This document shows positions 16,607-26,029 of a stretch of DNA of 64,000 nt, in pieces; position 1 is the stretch's first letter, and each line of letters begins with the position of its first letter. A program made the translations under genes and the position numbers. This DNA comes from Maribacter sp. 1_MG-2023 (GTDB lineage: Bacteria; Bacteroidota; Bacteroidia; Flavobacteriales; Flavobacteriaceae), in the NCBI RefSeq assembly GCF_030547005.1, contig NZ_JAUOPN010000002.1:310001-374000 (forward strand). Reading direction: 5' to 3'. The notes below the pieces were generated by a model. The model had not been told where the DNA came from and searched no databases. It saw only the letters and a list, made by a program, of their open reading frames with translations.

Positions 16607-16939
16607 TTAAAGAAGTCCTAATTCTAATTTTGCTTCTTCGCTCATTAAATCTTGTGTCCAAGGTGGATCAAAAGTAATTTCAACCTCAGCATCTTTAATA
16701 GCGTCTAATGATTTTACTTTTTCCTCAACTTCTGCCGGCAAGCTTTCTGCAACCGGACAGTTTGGAGATGTAAGTGTCATTAAAATCTTAACTTCATTAT
16801 CTTCATTTACCAAAACATCATAGATTAATCCAAGTTCATAGATATCTACAGGAATTTCTGGATCGTATATGCTCTTTAAAATCTTAACGATTTTCTCTCC
16901 TAACTCTGCGCTGTCTTCAGCTATATTTTCATCACTCAT
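16607..16939 (-). CDS. sufT: SUF-associated DUF59 (MIP18-family) protein
   Basis: This 110-residue MIP18/DUF59 domain protein has the signatures IYDPEIPVDIYELGLIY and LTSPNCPVAESLP with the conserved Cys, and ends in DPPWTQDLMSEEAKLELG. SufT-type proteins help mature iron-sulphur clusters on client proteins. It lies 6 bp after sufE on the same strand. The symbol is by family and context; longer SufT variants have an additional N-terminal domain. Confidence 0.85.
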   Translation of the reverse strand: MSDENIAEDSAELGEKIVKILKSIYDPEIPVDIYELGLIYDVLVNEDNEVKILMTLTSPNCPVAESLPAEVEEKVKSLDAIKDAEVEITFDPPWTQDLMSEEAKLELGLL

Positions 16940-16945
16940 AATCTT

Positions 16946-17371
16946 CTAGTCTTCAATTTGTGTTTGATACGCTACTGCGTATAACTTTAATTGTTTGATC
17001 ATACTTACCAAACCGTTTGCCCTTGTAGGCGATAAATGCTCTTTTAACCCAATTTCATCAATAAACTGCGTATCGGCATCTAAAATATCTTGCGGTTTTT
17101 GGTTGCTAAATGCACGTATTAGAATGGCAATAATACCCTTAGTAATTATAGCGTCACTATCTGCAGTGAAGACCAATTTATTATCTTCTAATTCGGCATG
17201 TACCCAAACCTTACTTTGACAACCTTTAATAATGTTATCGTCAGTCTTAAACTCTTCGTTAATTAATGGAAGTGACTTACCAAGATCGATCATGTACTCA
17301 TAGCGCTGCATCCAATCATCGAACATAGAAAATTCATCTATAATCTCTTCCTGTATCTCTTTAATTTCCAT
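16946..17371 (-). CDS. sufE: Cysteine desulfurase accessory protein SufE
   Basis: The 141-residue protein matches SufE, which accepts persulphide sulphur from SufS and passes it to SufBCD. The acceptor Cys lies in the conserved IIKGCQSKVWV segment near residue 51. FDDWMQRYEYMIDLGKSL and the C-terminal SPTRANGLVSMI are typical. It follows sufS with a 73-bp gap that holds a promoter-like element, so it may also be expressed alone. Confidence 0.93.
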   Translation of the reverse strand: MEIKEIQEEIIDEFSMFDDWMQRYEYMIDLGKSLPLINEEFKTDDNIIKGCQSKVWVHAELEDNKLVFTADSDAIITKGIIAILIRAFSNQKPQDILDADTQFIDEIGLKEHLSPTRANGLVSMIKQLKLYAVAYQTQIED

Positions 17372-17385
17372 TGCTTTATTTTATG

Positions 17386-17393
17386 CAAAAATA
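17386..17393 (-). promoter_or_regulatory. Promoter -7 element before sufE
   Basis: The minus strand reads TATTTTTG, matching TAnnTTTG, 15 bp before the sufE start codon. Confidence 0.45.
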
Positions 17394-17444
17394 CAATAAC
17401 AATTGAAGGATTTCAAACCTAAACATTACCTGTTAAACTTTGTA

Positions 17445-18659
17445 TTACAACAACATACTTTTAGCTTTCAATACACCTGCCACCAGTACATCTACTTCTT
17501 CTTTGGTGTTATAGAAAGCAAAACTAGCACGTACAGTACCTGGTATCTTGTAAAAATCCATAATAGGTTGTGCACAATGGTGCCCTGTACGAACGGCAAT
17601 TCCCAACTTATCTAAAATACTACCTATATCATACGGGTGAATACCTTCTATATTAAATGAAATAACAGAAGTCTTGTTTTTAGCCGTACCGTAAATTTTG
17701 AGTCCGTCTATCTTCAGTAATTCCTCCGTAGCGTATTCTAACAACTCATGCTCATATTTGGCAATTTCATCAAAGCCAATAGCATTCATATAATCTAATG
17801 CGGCACCAAAAGCGATACCACCGCAAATATTAGGGGTGCCAGCTTCAAATTTATGTGGTAAATCGGCATAAGTAGTTTTTTCGAAAGTAACCTCTGCAAT
17901 CATTTCACCACCACCTTGATATGGTGGTAATTTATTTAACCACTCTTCTTTGCCATATAACATACCTTCACCTGTAGGACCACAAATTTTATGTGCAGAA
18001 CAGGTATAAAAATCAACATCTAAAGCTTGAACATCTGCTATTAAATGAGGAGCAGCCTGTGCGCCATCAATTAAAACAGCCGCACCTACTTTATGAGCCT
18101 TTTCAATAATTTCTTCTATAGGATTAATAGTACCTAACGCGTTTGAAATATGGTTACAAAAAACCAGTTTCGTTTTGTAGTTTAGAAGTTCCTCATAAAC
18201 ATCCATCAGTAATTCCCCTTCTTGATTCATAGGAATTACTTTTAAAACAGCACCCGTACGTTCACATAACATTTGCCATGGTACAATATTTGAATGATGC
18301 TCCATAGCAGAAACTAATACCTCATCTCCTTTTTTGATCAAAGAAGCGAATCCGTTTGCTACTAGATTAATACTATGCGTTGTACCTGAAGTAAAAATTA
18401 TCTCGTAAGAATTAGCCGCATTAAAATGCTTTTGAATCTTTATTCTAGCTTGTTCGTATTTATCGGTAGCTTCTTGTGAAAGCGTATGAACACCACGATG
18501 TATATTGGCATTGTAGTTTTGATAGTAATCTACAATAGCATCCAAAACCTGTTGCGGAGTTTGCGAAGTAGCGGCATTGTCTAAATAGACCAATGGCTTA
18601 CCATTCACCTGACGCTTAAGAATTGGAAAATCTTCTCTTATTTTTTTAATATCTAACAT
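17445..18659 (-). CDS. sufS: Cysteine desulfurase SufS
   Basis: This is a class V PLP-dependent cysteine desulfurase that removes sulphur from cysteine for SUF cluster assembly. The PLP lysine is in CSAHKICGPTG and the persulphide Cys is in RTGHHCAQP. HRGVHTLSQEATDKYE and ATSQTP are typical of group II (SufS) enzymes. The open frame reaches a TTG at 18680, but ATG 18659 (MLDIKKIREDFPIL) is the family start. A terminator and promoter separate it from sufD, so it probably heads a second suf transcription unit. Confidence 0.95.
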   Translation of the reverse strand: MLDIKKIREDFPILKRQVNGKPLVYLDNAATSQTPQQVLDAIVDYYQNYNANIHRGVHTLSQEATDKYEQARIKIQKHFNAANSYEIIFTSGTTHSINLVANGFASLIKKGDEVLVSAMEHHSNIVPWQMLCERTGAVLKVIPMNQEGELLMDVYEELLNYKTKLVFCNHISNALGTINPIEEIIEKAHKVGAAVLIDGAQAAPHLIADVQALDVDFYTCSAHKICGPTGEGMLYGKEEWLNKLPPYQGGGEMIAEVTFEKTTYADLPHKFEAGTPNICGGIAFGAALDYMNAIGFDEIAKYEHELLEYATEELLKIDGLKIYGTAKNKTSVISFNIEGIHPYDIGSILDKLGIAVRTGHHCAQPIMDFYKIPGTVRASFAFYNTKEEVDVLVAGVLKAKSMLL

Positions 18660-18677
18660 AGTCAATCTTCTTATATA

Positions 18678-18685
18678 CAAAGATA
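18678..18685 (-). promoter_or_regulatory. Promoter -7 element before sufS
   Basis: The minus strand reads TATCTTTG, an exact TAnnTTTG match, 18 bp before the chosen sufS ATG. It supports that ATG over the TTG at 18680, which would overlap the promoter. Confidence 0.6.
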
Positions 18686-18749
18686 CCCGATAATGAAAAC
18701 ATATATATTATTGAATACTGATTTAGTTCTAGGTCAGTTTAAAATAAAA

Positions 18750-18777
18750 AAGGATAGCTAAATAATTAACTATCCTT
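18750..18777 (-). terminator. Terminator between sufD and sufS
   Basis: On the minus strand an 8-bp stem (AAGGATAG/CTATCCTT) with a 12-nt loop is followed by a run of Ts. It lies 27 bp after the sufD stop codon and 90 bp before sufS, inside the suf cluster. Confidence 0.65.
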
Positions 18778-18803
18778 ATTATATACTTTTTACTTAAAAC
18801 ATC

Positions 18804-20120
18804 TTACAAATCAAACCCAAGGTTTACCCCTAGCTTCTTAGCAATCAATTTATTTATTCTAGCTTTTAGTTCAGGAATACGAACTGTAGATAATACATTA
18901 TTAGCAAATGCATACATCAATAATGCTCTTGCTTCTTTTTTTGGTATACCTCTAGACTGTAAATAGAATAAGGCATCTTCATCTAACTGACCAATAGTAC
19001 AACCATGAGAACATTTTACATCATCGGCAAAAATCTCTAACTGAGGTTTTGAATTGATGCTTGCTTTATCGCTAATAAGAATATTATTATTCTTTTGGAA
19101 AGCATTTGTCTTTTGGGCAATTTTATCTACGATAATTTTACCGTTAAAAACACCTGTAGAGCTGTCGCTATAAATTCCCTTATAATCTTGATGACTTTCA
19201 CAATTCGGTTGCATATGATGCACTAATGTGTAATGGTCAACGTGTTGTTTTTCCCCTAGAATAGTAACACCATTCATAGTAGAATCTATATACTCACCGT
19301 TCTGATAAAAGTTAAGATTGTTACGCGTTAATTTACCACCGAAAGAGAAAGTATGAACGTTAACAACACTTTTATCTTTTTGGTCAACATAGGTGTTATC
19401 GATTAATGAAGCCGTAGCCGCATCATTCTGAATTTTATAAAAGTCAACAATAGCACTTTTTGCAGCGAATATTTCGGTTACTGCATTAGTAAGTGTGTCG
19501 TTTGATGTTAAACTCTGGTGACGCTCAATAATTTGAACCTCAGCATTTTCTTCTACGACAATTAAATTTCTTGGTTGTAATAAAAGAGAAGCCTCATTAC
19601 CAGTAGAGAAATGTAATATCTCAATTGGTTTTTTAGGCATTTTATTCTTCGGAATGTAAATGTAAGCTCCTTCTCTACTAAACGCCGTGTTTAAAGTAGT
19701 TAACGACTCATCTTTAGATGCAATTTTATTAAAATATACATCAATTATCTGCTTGTACATTGGCTTAGTAAGCGCTGCACTCATTAAACAGATATCTACC
19801 CCATCATGCGTAGTTTCTGAAAGGTAAGAACTATAAATACCGTCAACAAAAACAATTTTGTAGGTATCAATTTCGTGAATGAAATAGCGTTTTACATCTT
19901 TATATTCCAACGCATTCTGTTCTTTTGGAAAGATGCTGAAATCTATTTTTTGTAAACTATTTAATGAAGTATATTTCCAAGCTTCTTCCTTTTTAGAAGG
20001 AAATCCTTTTTCCTCAAAGTTTTTTATGGCTGCCATACGAACATCGTGTACCGGATGTTCAACATCCACGTTGTTCTCAAACGCCATAAAAGAGGAAATC
20101 AATTTATCTTTTAAATCCAT
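18804..20120 (-). CDS. sufD: Fe-S cluster assembly protein SufD
   Basis: The 438-residue protein is the SufD subunit of the SufBC2D scaffold complex. It shows the beta-helix core with GVFNGKIIVDKIAQKTNA and the C-terminal CSHGCTIGQLDEDALFYLQSRGI region; SufD pairs with SufB, and the conserved His in the CSHG segment contributes to cluster assembly. It lies 79 bp after sufC; the gap holds a degenerate AACTG-type repeat. A terminator follows. Confidence 0.95.
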   Translation of the reverse strand: MDLKDKLISSFMAFENNVDVEHPVHDVRMAAIKNFEEKGFPSKKEEAWKYTSLNSLQKIDFSIFPKEQNALEYKDVKRYFIHEIDTYKIVFVDGIYSSYLSETTHDGVDICLMSAALTKPMYKQIIDVYFNKIASKDESLTTLNTAFSREGAYIYIPKNKMPKKPIEILHFSTGNEASLLLQPRNLIVVEENAEVQIIERHQSLTSNDTLTNAVTEIFAAKSAIVDFYKIQNDAATASLIDNTYVDQKDKSVVNVHTFSFGGKLTRNNLNFYQNGEYIDSTMNGVTILGEKQHVDHYTLVHHMQPNCESHQDYKGIYSDSSTGVFNGKIIVDKIAQKTNAFQKNNNILISDKASINSKPQLEIFADDVKCSHGCTIGQLDEDALFYLQSRGIPKKEARALLMYAFANNVLSTVRIPELKARINKLIAKKLGVNLGFDL

Positions 20121-20127
20121 ATTTTTT

Positions 20128-20170
20128 CAGTTGCCAGTTTACAGTAGCAGTTGGCAGTTCGCAATCTCTG
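20128..20170. repeat. Degenerate AACTG(C/T) short-unit repeat
   Basis: Between sufC and sufD the minus strand carries a chain of near-identical 7-8-nt units (AACTGCC, AACTGCTA, CTGTAA, ACTGGC, AACTG). It is non-coding, and similar strings are familiar fillers in Bacteroidota intergenic DNA. Role unknown. Confidence 0.5.
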
Positions 20171-20199
20171 ATTACTACCAATGAATACTGTATACTTAA

Positions 20200-20952
20200 T
20201 TACACCGCCGTTTCTTGCTTTAACCAGTCGTATCCTTTTTCTTCAAGCTCTAGAGCAAGTTCTTTACCACCAGATTTTACAATTTTACCATTATGTAAAA
20301 CGTGAACAAAATCAGGTACGATATACTCCAATAAACGTTGGTAGTGTGTAATTAATATTACAGCGTTATCCTTACTTTTTAGCTTGTTAACTCCGCTAGC
20401 AACAATACGTAAAGCATCGATATCTAATCCAGAATCGGTTTCATCCAATATAGCAACCTTTGGCTCTAACATTGCCATTTGAAAAATCTCGTTTCTCTTT
20501 TTCTCACCACCAGAAAAACCTTCGTTTAATGATCTAGATAAGAACTTACGGTCAATTTCTAATAACTCAGATTTTTCACGAATCAGCTTCAACATATCCT
20601 TTGCAGGCATATCTTCAAGACCTTTAGCCTTACGAGATTCGTTAATAGCAGTTTTCATAAAGTTGGTTACAGAAACACCCGGAATCTCAACTGGATATTG
20701 AAAAGAAAGAAAAACACCCTTGTGTGCTCTTTCTTCTGGAGAAACTTCTTCTAAATCTTCACCACTTAATTCAATTGAACCTTGAGTAACCTCAAAACGC
20801 TCATTTCCGGCAATTACAGAAGCTAATGTACTTTTACCAGAACCGTTAGGACCCATGATAGCATGTACTTCACCTGCTTTAACCTCTAAGTTTATTCCTC
20901 TTAATATCTCCTTATCGTCTACGCTAGCATGTAGATCTTTAATTTTCAACAT
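20200..20952 (-). CDS. sufC: Fe-S cluster assembly ATPase SufC
   Basis: This is the ABC-type ATPase of the SUF scaffold. Walker A is GPNGSGKST near residue 35, the signature is FSGGEKKRNE, Walker B is VAILDETDSGLD, and the H-loop is ILITHYQR. It drives shape changes in SufBC2D during cluster building. Its length of 250 residues is typical. It is preceded by sufB with 59 bp between. Confidence 0.97.
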   Translation of the reverse strand: MLKIKDLHASVDDKEILRGINLEVKAGEVHAIMGPNGSGKSTLASVIAGNERFEVTQGSIELSGEDLEEVSPEERAHKGVFLSFQYPVEIPGVSVTNFMKTAINESRKAKGLEDMPAKDMLKLIREKSELLEIDRKFLSRSLNEGFSGGEKKRNEIFQMAMLEPKVAILDETDSGLDIDALRIVASGVNKLKSKDNAVILITHYQRLLEYIVPDFVHVLHNGKIVKSGGKELALELEEKGYDWLKQETAV

Positions 20953-21011
20953 AATGTGTTACTTTAAATATTGTGGCGCCAATGGCGTTTTACTAAAATC
21001 TTAATTACTTT

Positions 21012-22457
21012 TTATCCTACAGAACCTTCTAAACTAATTTCCAATAATTTTTGAGCTTCAACAGCAAATTCCATTGGTAATTTATTTAATACTTCTTTAC
21101 TAAAACCATTTACAATTAATGCAATTGCTTTCTCGGTATCGATACCTCTTTGGTTACAATAGAAAATTTGGTCTTCACCAATTTTACTAGTTGTAGCCTC
21201 ATGTTCTATCATTGCCGTTTTATTCTTTGCTTCAATATACGGGAAGGTATGTGCACCACACTCGTTACCCATTAATAAAGAATCGCATTGAGAGAAGTTA
21301 CGCGCTCCATCGGCACGGCTATTAATCTGTACCAAACCTCTATAACTGTTTTGTGATTTACCTGCAGAAATACCTTTAGATATAATAGTACTCTTGGTAT
21401 TTTTACCAAGGTGAATCATTTTTGTACCTGTATCTGCCTGTTGGTAATTGTTAGTTACAGCAATAGAATAAAATTCACCGATAGAATTATCTCCTTTCAA
21501 AATACAAGAAGGATATTTCCATGTTACTGCCGAACCTGTTTCAACTTGTGTCCAAGAAACTTTAGCATTTTTCTCGCAAATAGCTCTTTTCGTAACGAAG
21601 TTAAAAACACCACCTTTACCCTCACTATTACCAGGGAACCAGTTTTGAACGGTTGAATATTTTATCTCGGCACCATCTAGAGCAATTAGCTCTACTACGG
21701 CAGCATGCAATTGATTTTCATCTCTTGAAGGAGCTGTACAACCTTCAAGGTAACTTACATAACTATCTTCATCTGCAATTAGCAACGTACGCTCAAATTG
21801 ACCTGTACCTGCTTGATTAATCCTAAAATACGTAGAAAGCTCCATTGGGCATCTTACCCCTTTTGGAATGTAACAGAAAGAACCATCTGTAAATACAGCA
21901 GAATTTAAAGCTGCATAAAAATTATCTTTTTGTGGCACTACAGAACCAATGTACTTTTTCACTAACTCTGGGTGCTCTTTTATAGCCTCTGAAATAGGCA
22001 TAAAAATAATTCCCTTTTCTGCAAGTGTCTTTTTAAAAGTCGTTGCTACAGAAACAGAATCAACAACAATATCAACAGCTACATTTTGTAATTTCTTTTG
22101 CTCATCAACAGAAATACCAAGCTTACGATACATTTCTAACAAATCTGGATCTACATCATCTAACGTTTTATTAGGGTCAGCAGATTTAGGCGCAGAATAA
22201 TAACTGATTTTTTGAAAATCTGGTTTTTCATAATGCACATTTGCCCATGTAGGCTCTTCCATACTTTCCCAAATGCGAAAAGCTTCTAAACGCCATTGGG
22301 TCATCCATTCTGGTTCTTCCTTTTTCTTTGAAATTGCAATAACGATTTCTTCGTTTAAACCAACAGGAAATGTATCAGATTCAATATCTGTGTAGAAACC
22401 ATACTCATACTCTTTGGTTTCTAATTCTTTCTTTAATTCTTCTTCTGTATATGCCAT
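21012..22457 (-). CDS. sufB: Fe-S cluster assembly protein SufB
   Basis: This is the scaffold subunit on which clusters are built. Family blocks are visible ([45 protein letters not shown] split over two strands, and the C-terminal [15 protein letters not shown]). The frame is open from 22505, but ATG 22457 ([13 protein letters not shown]) is the conserved start, giving 481 residues. It is 78 bp after sufA and probably cotranscribed with it. Confidence 0.96.
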   Translation of the reverse strand: MAYTEEELKKELETKEYEYGFYTDIESDTFPVGLNEEIVIAISKKKEEPEWMTQWRLEAFRIWESMEEPTWANVHYEKPDFQKISYYSAPKSADPNKTLDDVDPDLLEMYRKLGISVDEQKKLQNVAVDIVVDSVSVATTFKKTLAEKGIIFMPISEAIKEHPELVKKYIGSVVPQKDNFYAALNSAVFTDGSFCYIPKGVRCPMELSTYFRINQAGTGQFERTLLIADEDSYVSYLEGCTAPSRDENQLHAAVVELIALDGAEIKYSTVQNWFPGNSEGKGGVFNFVTKRAICEKNAKVSWTQVETGSAVTWKYPSCILKGDNSIGEFYSIAVTNNYQQADTGTKMIHLGKNTKSTIISKGISAGKSQNSYRGLVQINSRADGARNFSQCDSLLMGNECGAHTFPYIEAKNKTAMIEHEATTSKIGEDQIFYCNQRGIDTEKAIALIVNGFSKEVLNKLPMEFAVEAQKLLEISLEGSVG

Positions 22458-22535
22458 ATATTCTATGTAATAAGTAAAAAGAAAATGAGTTAAAAACTTA
22501 CTCACCTATCATTTTACATATTCAAAACTTATTTT

Positions 22536-22865
22536 TTACAATGAAAAACTCTCGCCACAACCACACGTTCTTTGAGCGTTAGGATTGTTAAAAACAAAAC
22601 CTTTTCCGTTTAATCCACCAGAGTATTCCAACACCGTTCCTACTAAATATAAAAAGCTTTTTTTGTCTACGATAATACGTACGTTATTGTCTTCGAATAC
22701 TTTATCAGCATCGTCTTTCTTATCATCGAAGTTTAACTCATATGATAAGCCACTGCATCCGCCGCTCTTTACACCTACACGTACATAATCCGTCGTAGCA
22801 TCAAAACCCTCTTCTGTCATTAGGTTGATTACTTTCTGTTTAGCCGTTTCTGATACTTGAATCAT
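22536..22865 (-). CDS. sufA: HesB/IscA-family Fe-S carrier (SufA-like)
   Basis: The 109-residue A-type carrier has the three conserved cysteines: one in KSGGCSGLSYEL and two in the C-terminal RTCGCGESF. A-type carriers receive clusters from the scaffold and deliver them to target proteins. It is the first gene of the suf cluster, 30 bp downstream of a good -7 element. The symbol follows from context; by sequence alone it could be called ErpA or IscA. Confidence 0.93.
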   Translation of the reverse strand: MIQVSETAKQKVINLMTEEGFDATTDYVRVGVKSGGCSGLSYELNFDDKKDDADKVFEDNNVRIIVDKKSFLYLVGTVLEYSGGLNGKGFVFNNPNAQRTCGCGESFSL

Positions 22866-23371
22866 AATTAACTAGATTTAATCTAAATAGTTTACAAATA
22901 TACGTTATAAGTAGGTTTTTTCCATAGAACCTAACATTATTATAAAGTATAAGTTCATAGAGAAATACTATCAAGAAAATGTAAAGCAGTTATTTAAATT
23001 TATGATCGATTAAATACAAGTTTACTTTACAAGTTTTTCTCCTAAAATTTACCTATATCATCTTTAAAAATCTATTATAGCTGCGACTGCCTATGGCTGT
23101 AAGAACGGTAAATTTTAAGCCACCTTTCATCAATTTTCACCCTTGGCAATCGAGTTCTAATTCGCACTATTAAAAAAAAATTAAATCAGTCTGAAGTTCG
23201 TAATAAAACAAAGTGAATATTAAATACTAATCACAACTAAATCGAAATTAATTTATAGTCAACAGTTAAAACAGCAAATTGCTATTAGAAAAAATTTTAT
23301 AAAACCTAATGTTCACCTGCAATTTGCTAGAATTCAAGTATCTTCAATACGAAATCAAACAACAACAACTT
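22866..23371. other. Divergent intergenic region between sufA and the oxidoreductase
   Basis: The region holds the sufA promoter at its left end. The remaining ~450 bp are AT-rich with no frame of substance and no clear repeat. The frame of the oxidoreductase is open from 23309, but that part does not look like protein-coding sequence. Confidence 0.6.
22895..22902 (-). promoter_or_regulatory. Promoter -7 element for the sufABCD unit
   Basis: The minus strand reads TATATTTG, an exact TAnnTTTG match, 30 bp upstream of the sufA start codon. Confidence 0.6.
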
Positions 23372-24829
23372 ATGTCAAACAACAAATCAAACGACAAAAA
23401 CAACACTCGCCGAAAATTCATGAAAAATACCGGTATGGCGGCAGCCGGTTTTATGATTGTACCAAGACACGTTCTTGGGGGAACAGGTTATATTGCACCT
23501 AGCGATAAACTAAACATTGCTGGTATAGGAGTTGGCGGAAAAGGCCAAAGCGATATTGCTTCTTTTGCCGAGAGCCCAAATGTAAATATCGTATCACTTG
23601 CCGATGTAGATAATAGACAAGCAATTGCATCTAGAGAGGCATTCCCAAAAGCAAGTTATTTCAATGACTTTAGGGAAATGCTAGATAAAGAAGGCAAAAA
23701 TATTGATGCCGTATCTGTATCTACACCAGATCACAACCATGCCGTTGCTGCTTACCAAGCAATGTCTATGGGTAAACATGTTTACGTTCAAAAGCCATTG
23801 ACGCATGATATTTGGGAAGCAAGAATGCTGACCGAAGCAGCGAAAAAATTCAAGGTAGTTACACAAATGGGCAACCAAGGTGGTTCTGGCGATGGTGTAC
23901 GTACCATGAAAGAAATTTACGATACGGGAATTATTGGTGAAGTACACACCGTAAAATGTTGGACAAATAGAGCCATCTGGCCGCAAGCATTACAAACACC
24001 AACTAAAAAAGACAAGGTCCCAAAAGGATTGAATTGGGATCTTTGGTTAGGTACAGCAGCAATGCGAGATTATAATAATGCCTATCTACCTTTTGATTGG
24101 AGAGGTTGGTCAGATTTTGGAACAGGAGCTTTAGGTGACATGGCTTGCCATATTATGGATCCTGTCTATAGAATACTACCTATTTTATATCCTGATACTG
24201 TAGAATGCAGTGTTTCTGATTCTTTCAGTGGTAATTTTCAGTACAAAGACTACCCAAAAAGTTTCCCCAACTCTAGTAAAATACACTTAAGCTATCCAAG
24301 AACGGATGGTAAAGGAAAAATAAAAGTTACTTGGATGGATGGCGGATTGCTACCTGAAAGACCAGAAGAACTAGGCGATGACGAAGCTTTAGGAAACTGG
24401 GATGGTGGCGTACTATTCATAGGTACAAAAGGAAAATTAATGGCAGATTGCTACGGTGCAAACCCAAGGTTACTGCCATTAACCCTTAACGAACAATTTG
24501 AAGTAGAACAAACTATTGCACGTGTACCAGAAGGTCATTATTTACAATGGGTAAATGCATGTATGGCAGGCTACAGAAATGCAGAAACTAGTTCTTCTTT
24601 TGATTATGCTGGTCCGTTTACAGAAAGTATACTAATAGGAAACTTGGCATTGAAATCATATTTTGAAGTAGACCCAACTGTTGAAAATCAAAGTTTCTGG
24701 GGTGGCGGAAAACAATACCACGGCAGAAAGCGCCTACAGTGGGATGCAGCAAATATGAAAATTACCAACTTCGAACCCGCAAACAAATACGTAAAACGCA
24801 CATACAGAGATGGGTATTCGGCAGGATAA
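23372..24829 (+). CDS. Tat-exported Gfo/Idh/MocA family oxidoreductase
   Basis: ATG 23372 is chosen because it places a twin-arginine signal near the N-terminus (NTRRKFMKNTGMAAAGFMIV). After export the protein has a Rossmann domain (LNIAGIGVGGKGQSDI, then SLADVD) and the Gfo/Idh/MocA block VSTPDHNHAVAAYQAMSMGKHVYVQKPL with the conserved Lys of EKP here as QKP. The C-terminal half matches the long Bacteroidota and Planctomycetes subfamily (WDLWLGTA, FDWRGWSDFGTGALGDMACHIMDP). It probably oxidises or rearranges sugars in the periplasm with bound NAD(P). It is single-gene and ended by a terminator. Confidence 0.9.
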   Translation: MSNNKSNDKNNTRRKFMKNTGMAAAGFMIVPRHVLGGTGYIAPSDKLNIAGIGVGGKGQSDIASFAESPNVNIVSLADVDNRQAIASREAFPKASYFNDFREMLDKEGKNIDAVSVSTPDHNHAVAAYQAMSMGKHVYVQKPLTHDIWEARMLTEAAKKFKVVTQMGNQGGSGDGVRTMKEIYDTGIIGEVHTVKCWTNRAIWPQALQTPTKKDKVPKGLNWDLWLGTAAMRDYNNAYLPFDWRGWSDFGTGALGDMACHIMDPVYRILPILYPDTVECSVSDSFSGNFQYKDYPKSFPNSSKIHLSYPRTDGKGKIKVTWMDGGLLPERPEELGDDEALGNWDGGVLFIGTKGKLMADCYGANPRLLPLTLNEQFEVEQTIARVPEGHYLQWVNACMAGYRNAETSSSFDYAGPFTESILIGNLALKSYFEVDPTVENQSFWGGGKQYHGRKRLQWDAANMKITNFEPANKYVKRTYRDGYSAG

Positions 24830-24860
24830 GACCAAAACATATTCACAATTTTAATAGTAA

Positions 24861-24890
24861 ATCCGAAGCTAAAAAGCTTCGGATTTTTTT
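24861..24890 (+). terminator. Terminator after the oxidoreductase gene
   Basis: A 10-bp stem (ATCCGAAGCT/AGCTTCGGAT) with an AAAA loop is followed by seven Ts, 31 bp after the stop codon. Confidence 0.9.
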
Positions 24891-24915
24891 ATACCATTCA
24901 TCTAGTTTTACTTCT

Positions 24916-24923
24916 TATTTTTG
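24916..24923 (+). promoter_or_regulatory. Promoter -7 element of thiL, apparently leaderless
   Basis: TATTTTTG matches TAnnTTTG and its last base is only 4 bp before the ATG at 24928. With the usual spacing transcription would begin at or near the start codon, leaving no leader. Confidence 0.55.
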
Positions 24924-24927
24924 CAAC

Positions 24928-25971
24928 ATGCTAGAAGATAAAGAACAAGAAAGAACATCGTTAGAGAAATTAGGTGAATTCGGACTTATAGAACACCTGA
25001 CCAAAGATTTTAAAATCGAACAGAAATCTACTGTAAAAGGTATTGGTGATGATGCTGCAGTTTTAGATTTTGAAAACAAAAAAACGGTTATCAGTACAGA
25101 TCTTTTAATAGAAGGGGTACATTTCGACCTTGCCTACATGCCACTAAAGCATTTAGGTTACAAATCTATTATGGTCAACCTTTCTGATATTTACGCCATG
25201 AACGCTACTGCAACTCAAGTCACAGTTTCTATTGCTGTTTCAAATAGGTTTCCGTTAGAAGCCCTTGAAGAATTTTACGCAGGTGTGGCAACGGCATGTA
25301 AAGCATATAATGTTGATTTAGTTGGTGGTGACACCACCTCATCAAAAACAGGGTTAATGATTAGCGTTACCGCAATTGGTATCGCAAATGAAGAAGATAT
25401 CGCTTACCGCTCAGGTGCTCAACCAAACAATCTTTTGGTTATTAGCGGAGATTTAGGTGCCGCATATATGGGGCTACAAGTATTAGAGCGTGAAAACGAA
25501 GTTTTTAAAGTAAACCCAAATAGTCAGCCAGATCTAGAGCCGTATTCTTATATCGTTGAAAGACAATTAAAGCCAGAGGCTCGTAAAGACATTCCTGAAC
25601 TATTGAAAAAATTAGATGTTCACCCAACATCAATGATCGATATTAGTGACGGACTTTCATCTGAGATTCTACATTTAAGCAAGAGTAGCGGATTAGGGAT
25701 TGACTTGTACGAAGACAAAATTCCTTTAGACCCTACTGTTATTTCAGCTTGCGAAGAGTTTAAAATGGATAGTACCCTTGTGGCACTTAGTGGCGGCGAG
25801 GACTATGAATTATTGTTCACGATAGACCAAAAAGAATTCCCGAAAATTAAGGGTAATCCAAACTTGACCATTATTGGTCATACCACAGGAAAAGACGAAG
25901 GTGCATTCTTAATTTCAAGGAGTAATACAAAGATTCCATTAACCGCACAGGGTTGGAATTCATTTGACTAA
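24928..25971 (+). CDS. thiL: Thiamine-monophosphate kinase ThiL
   Basis: ThiL phosphorylates thiamine monophosphate to the active cofactor thiamine diphosphate. Family motifs are GIGDDAAVL near residue 44, STDLLIEGVHFDL, the metal-binding NLSDIYAMNA, VGGDTTSS and the C-terminal IDISDGLSSE and GGEDYELLF. The frame is open far upstream (24739), but ATG 24928 sits right after the promoter and starts the conserved region, giving 347 residues. The last 151 bp are duplicated at 27893-28043, after a two-gene insertion. Confidence 0.95.
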   Translation: MLEDKEQERTSLEKLGEFGLIEHLTKDFKIEQKSTVKGIGDDAAVLDFENKKTVISTDLLIEGVHFDLAYMPLKHLGYKSIMVNLSDIYAMNATATQVTVSIAVSNRFPLEALEEFYAGVATACKAYNVDLVGGDTTSSKTGLMISVTAIGIANEEDIAYRSGAQPNNLLVISGDLGAAYMGLQVLERENEVFKVNPNSQPDLEPYSYIVERQLKPEARKDIPELLKKLDVHPTSMIDISDGLSSEILHLSKSSGLGIDLYEDKIPLDPTVISACEEFKMDSTLVALSGGEDYELLFTIDQKEFPKIKGNPNLTIIGHTTGKDEGAFLISRSNTKIPLTAQGWNSFD

Positions 25972-25972
25972 A
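25822..25972 (+). repeat. Direct repeat copy 1: 3' end of thiL
   Basis: This 151-bp segment, the end of intact thiL, matches 27893-28043 with only four mismatches by my alignment. Three are silent third-position changes in the thiL frame and one changes the last residue from Asp to Asn. Confidence 0.93.
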
Positions 25973-26029
25973 AAGGATTGATTATGATATAAATTCGTAG
26001 TTTGGGGCATGGAGAGTTATAGTGTATAA

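Noticed and set aside
24739..24927. Upstream extension of the thiL frame
   Set aside because: It reads back through the oxidoreductase gene, its terminator and the thiL promoter, so it cannot be translated as part of thiL.
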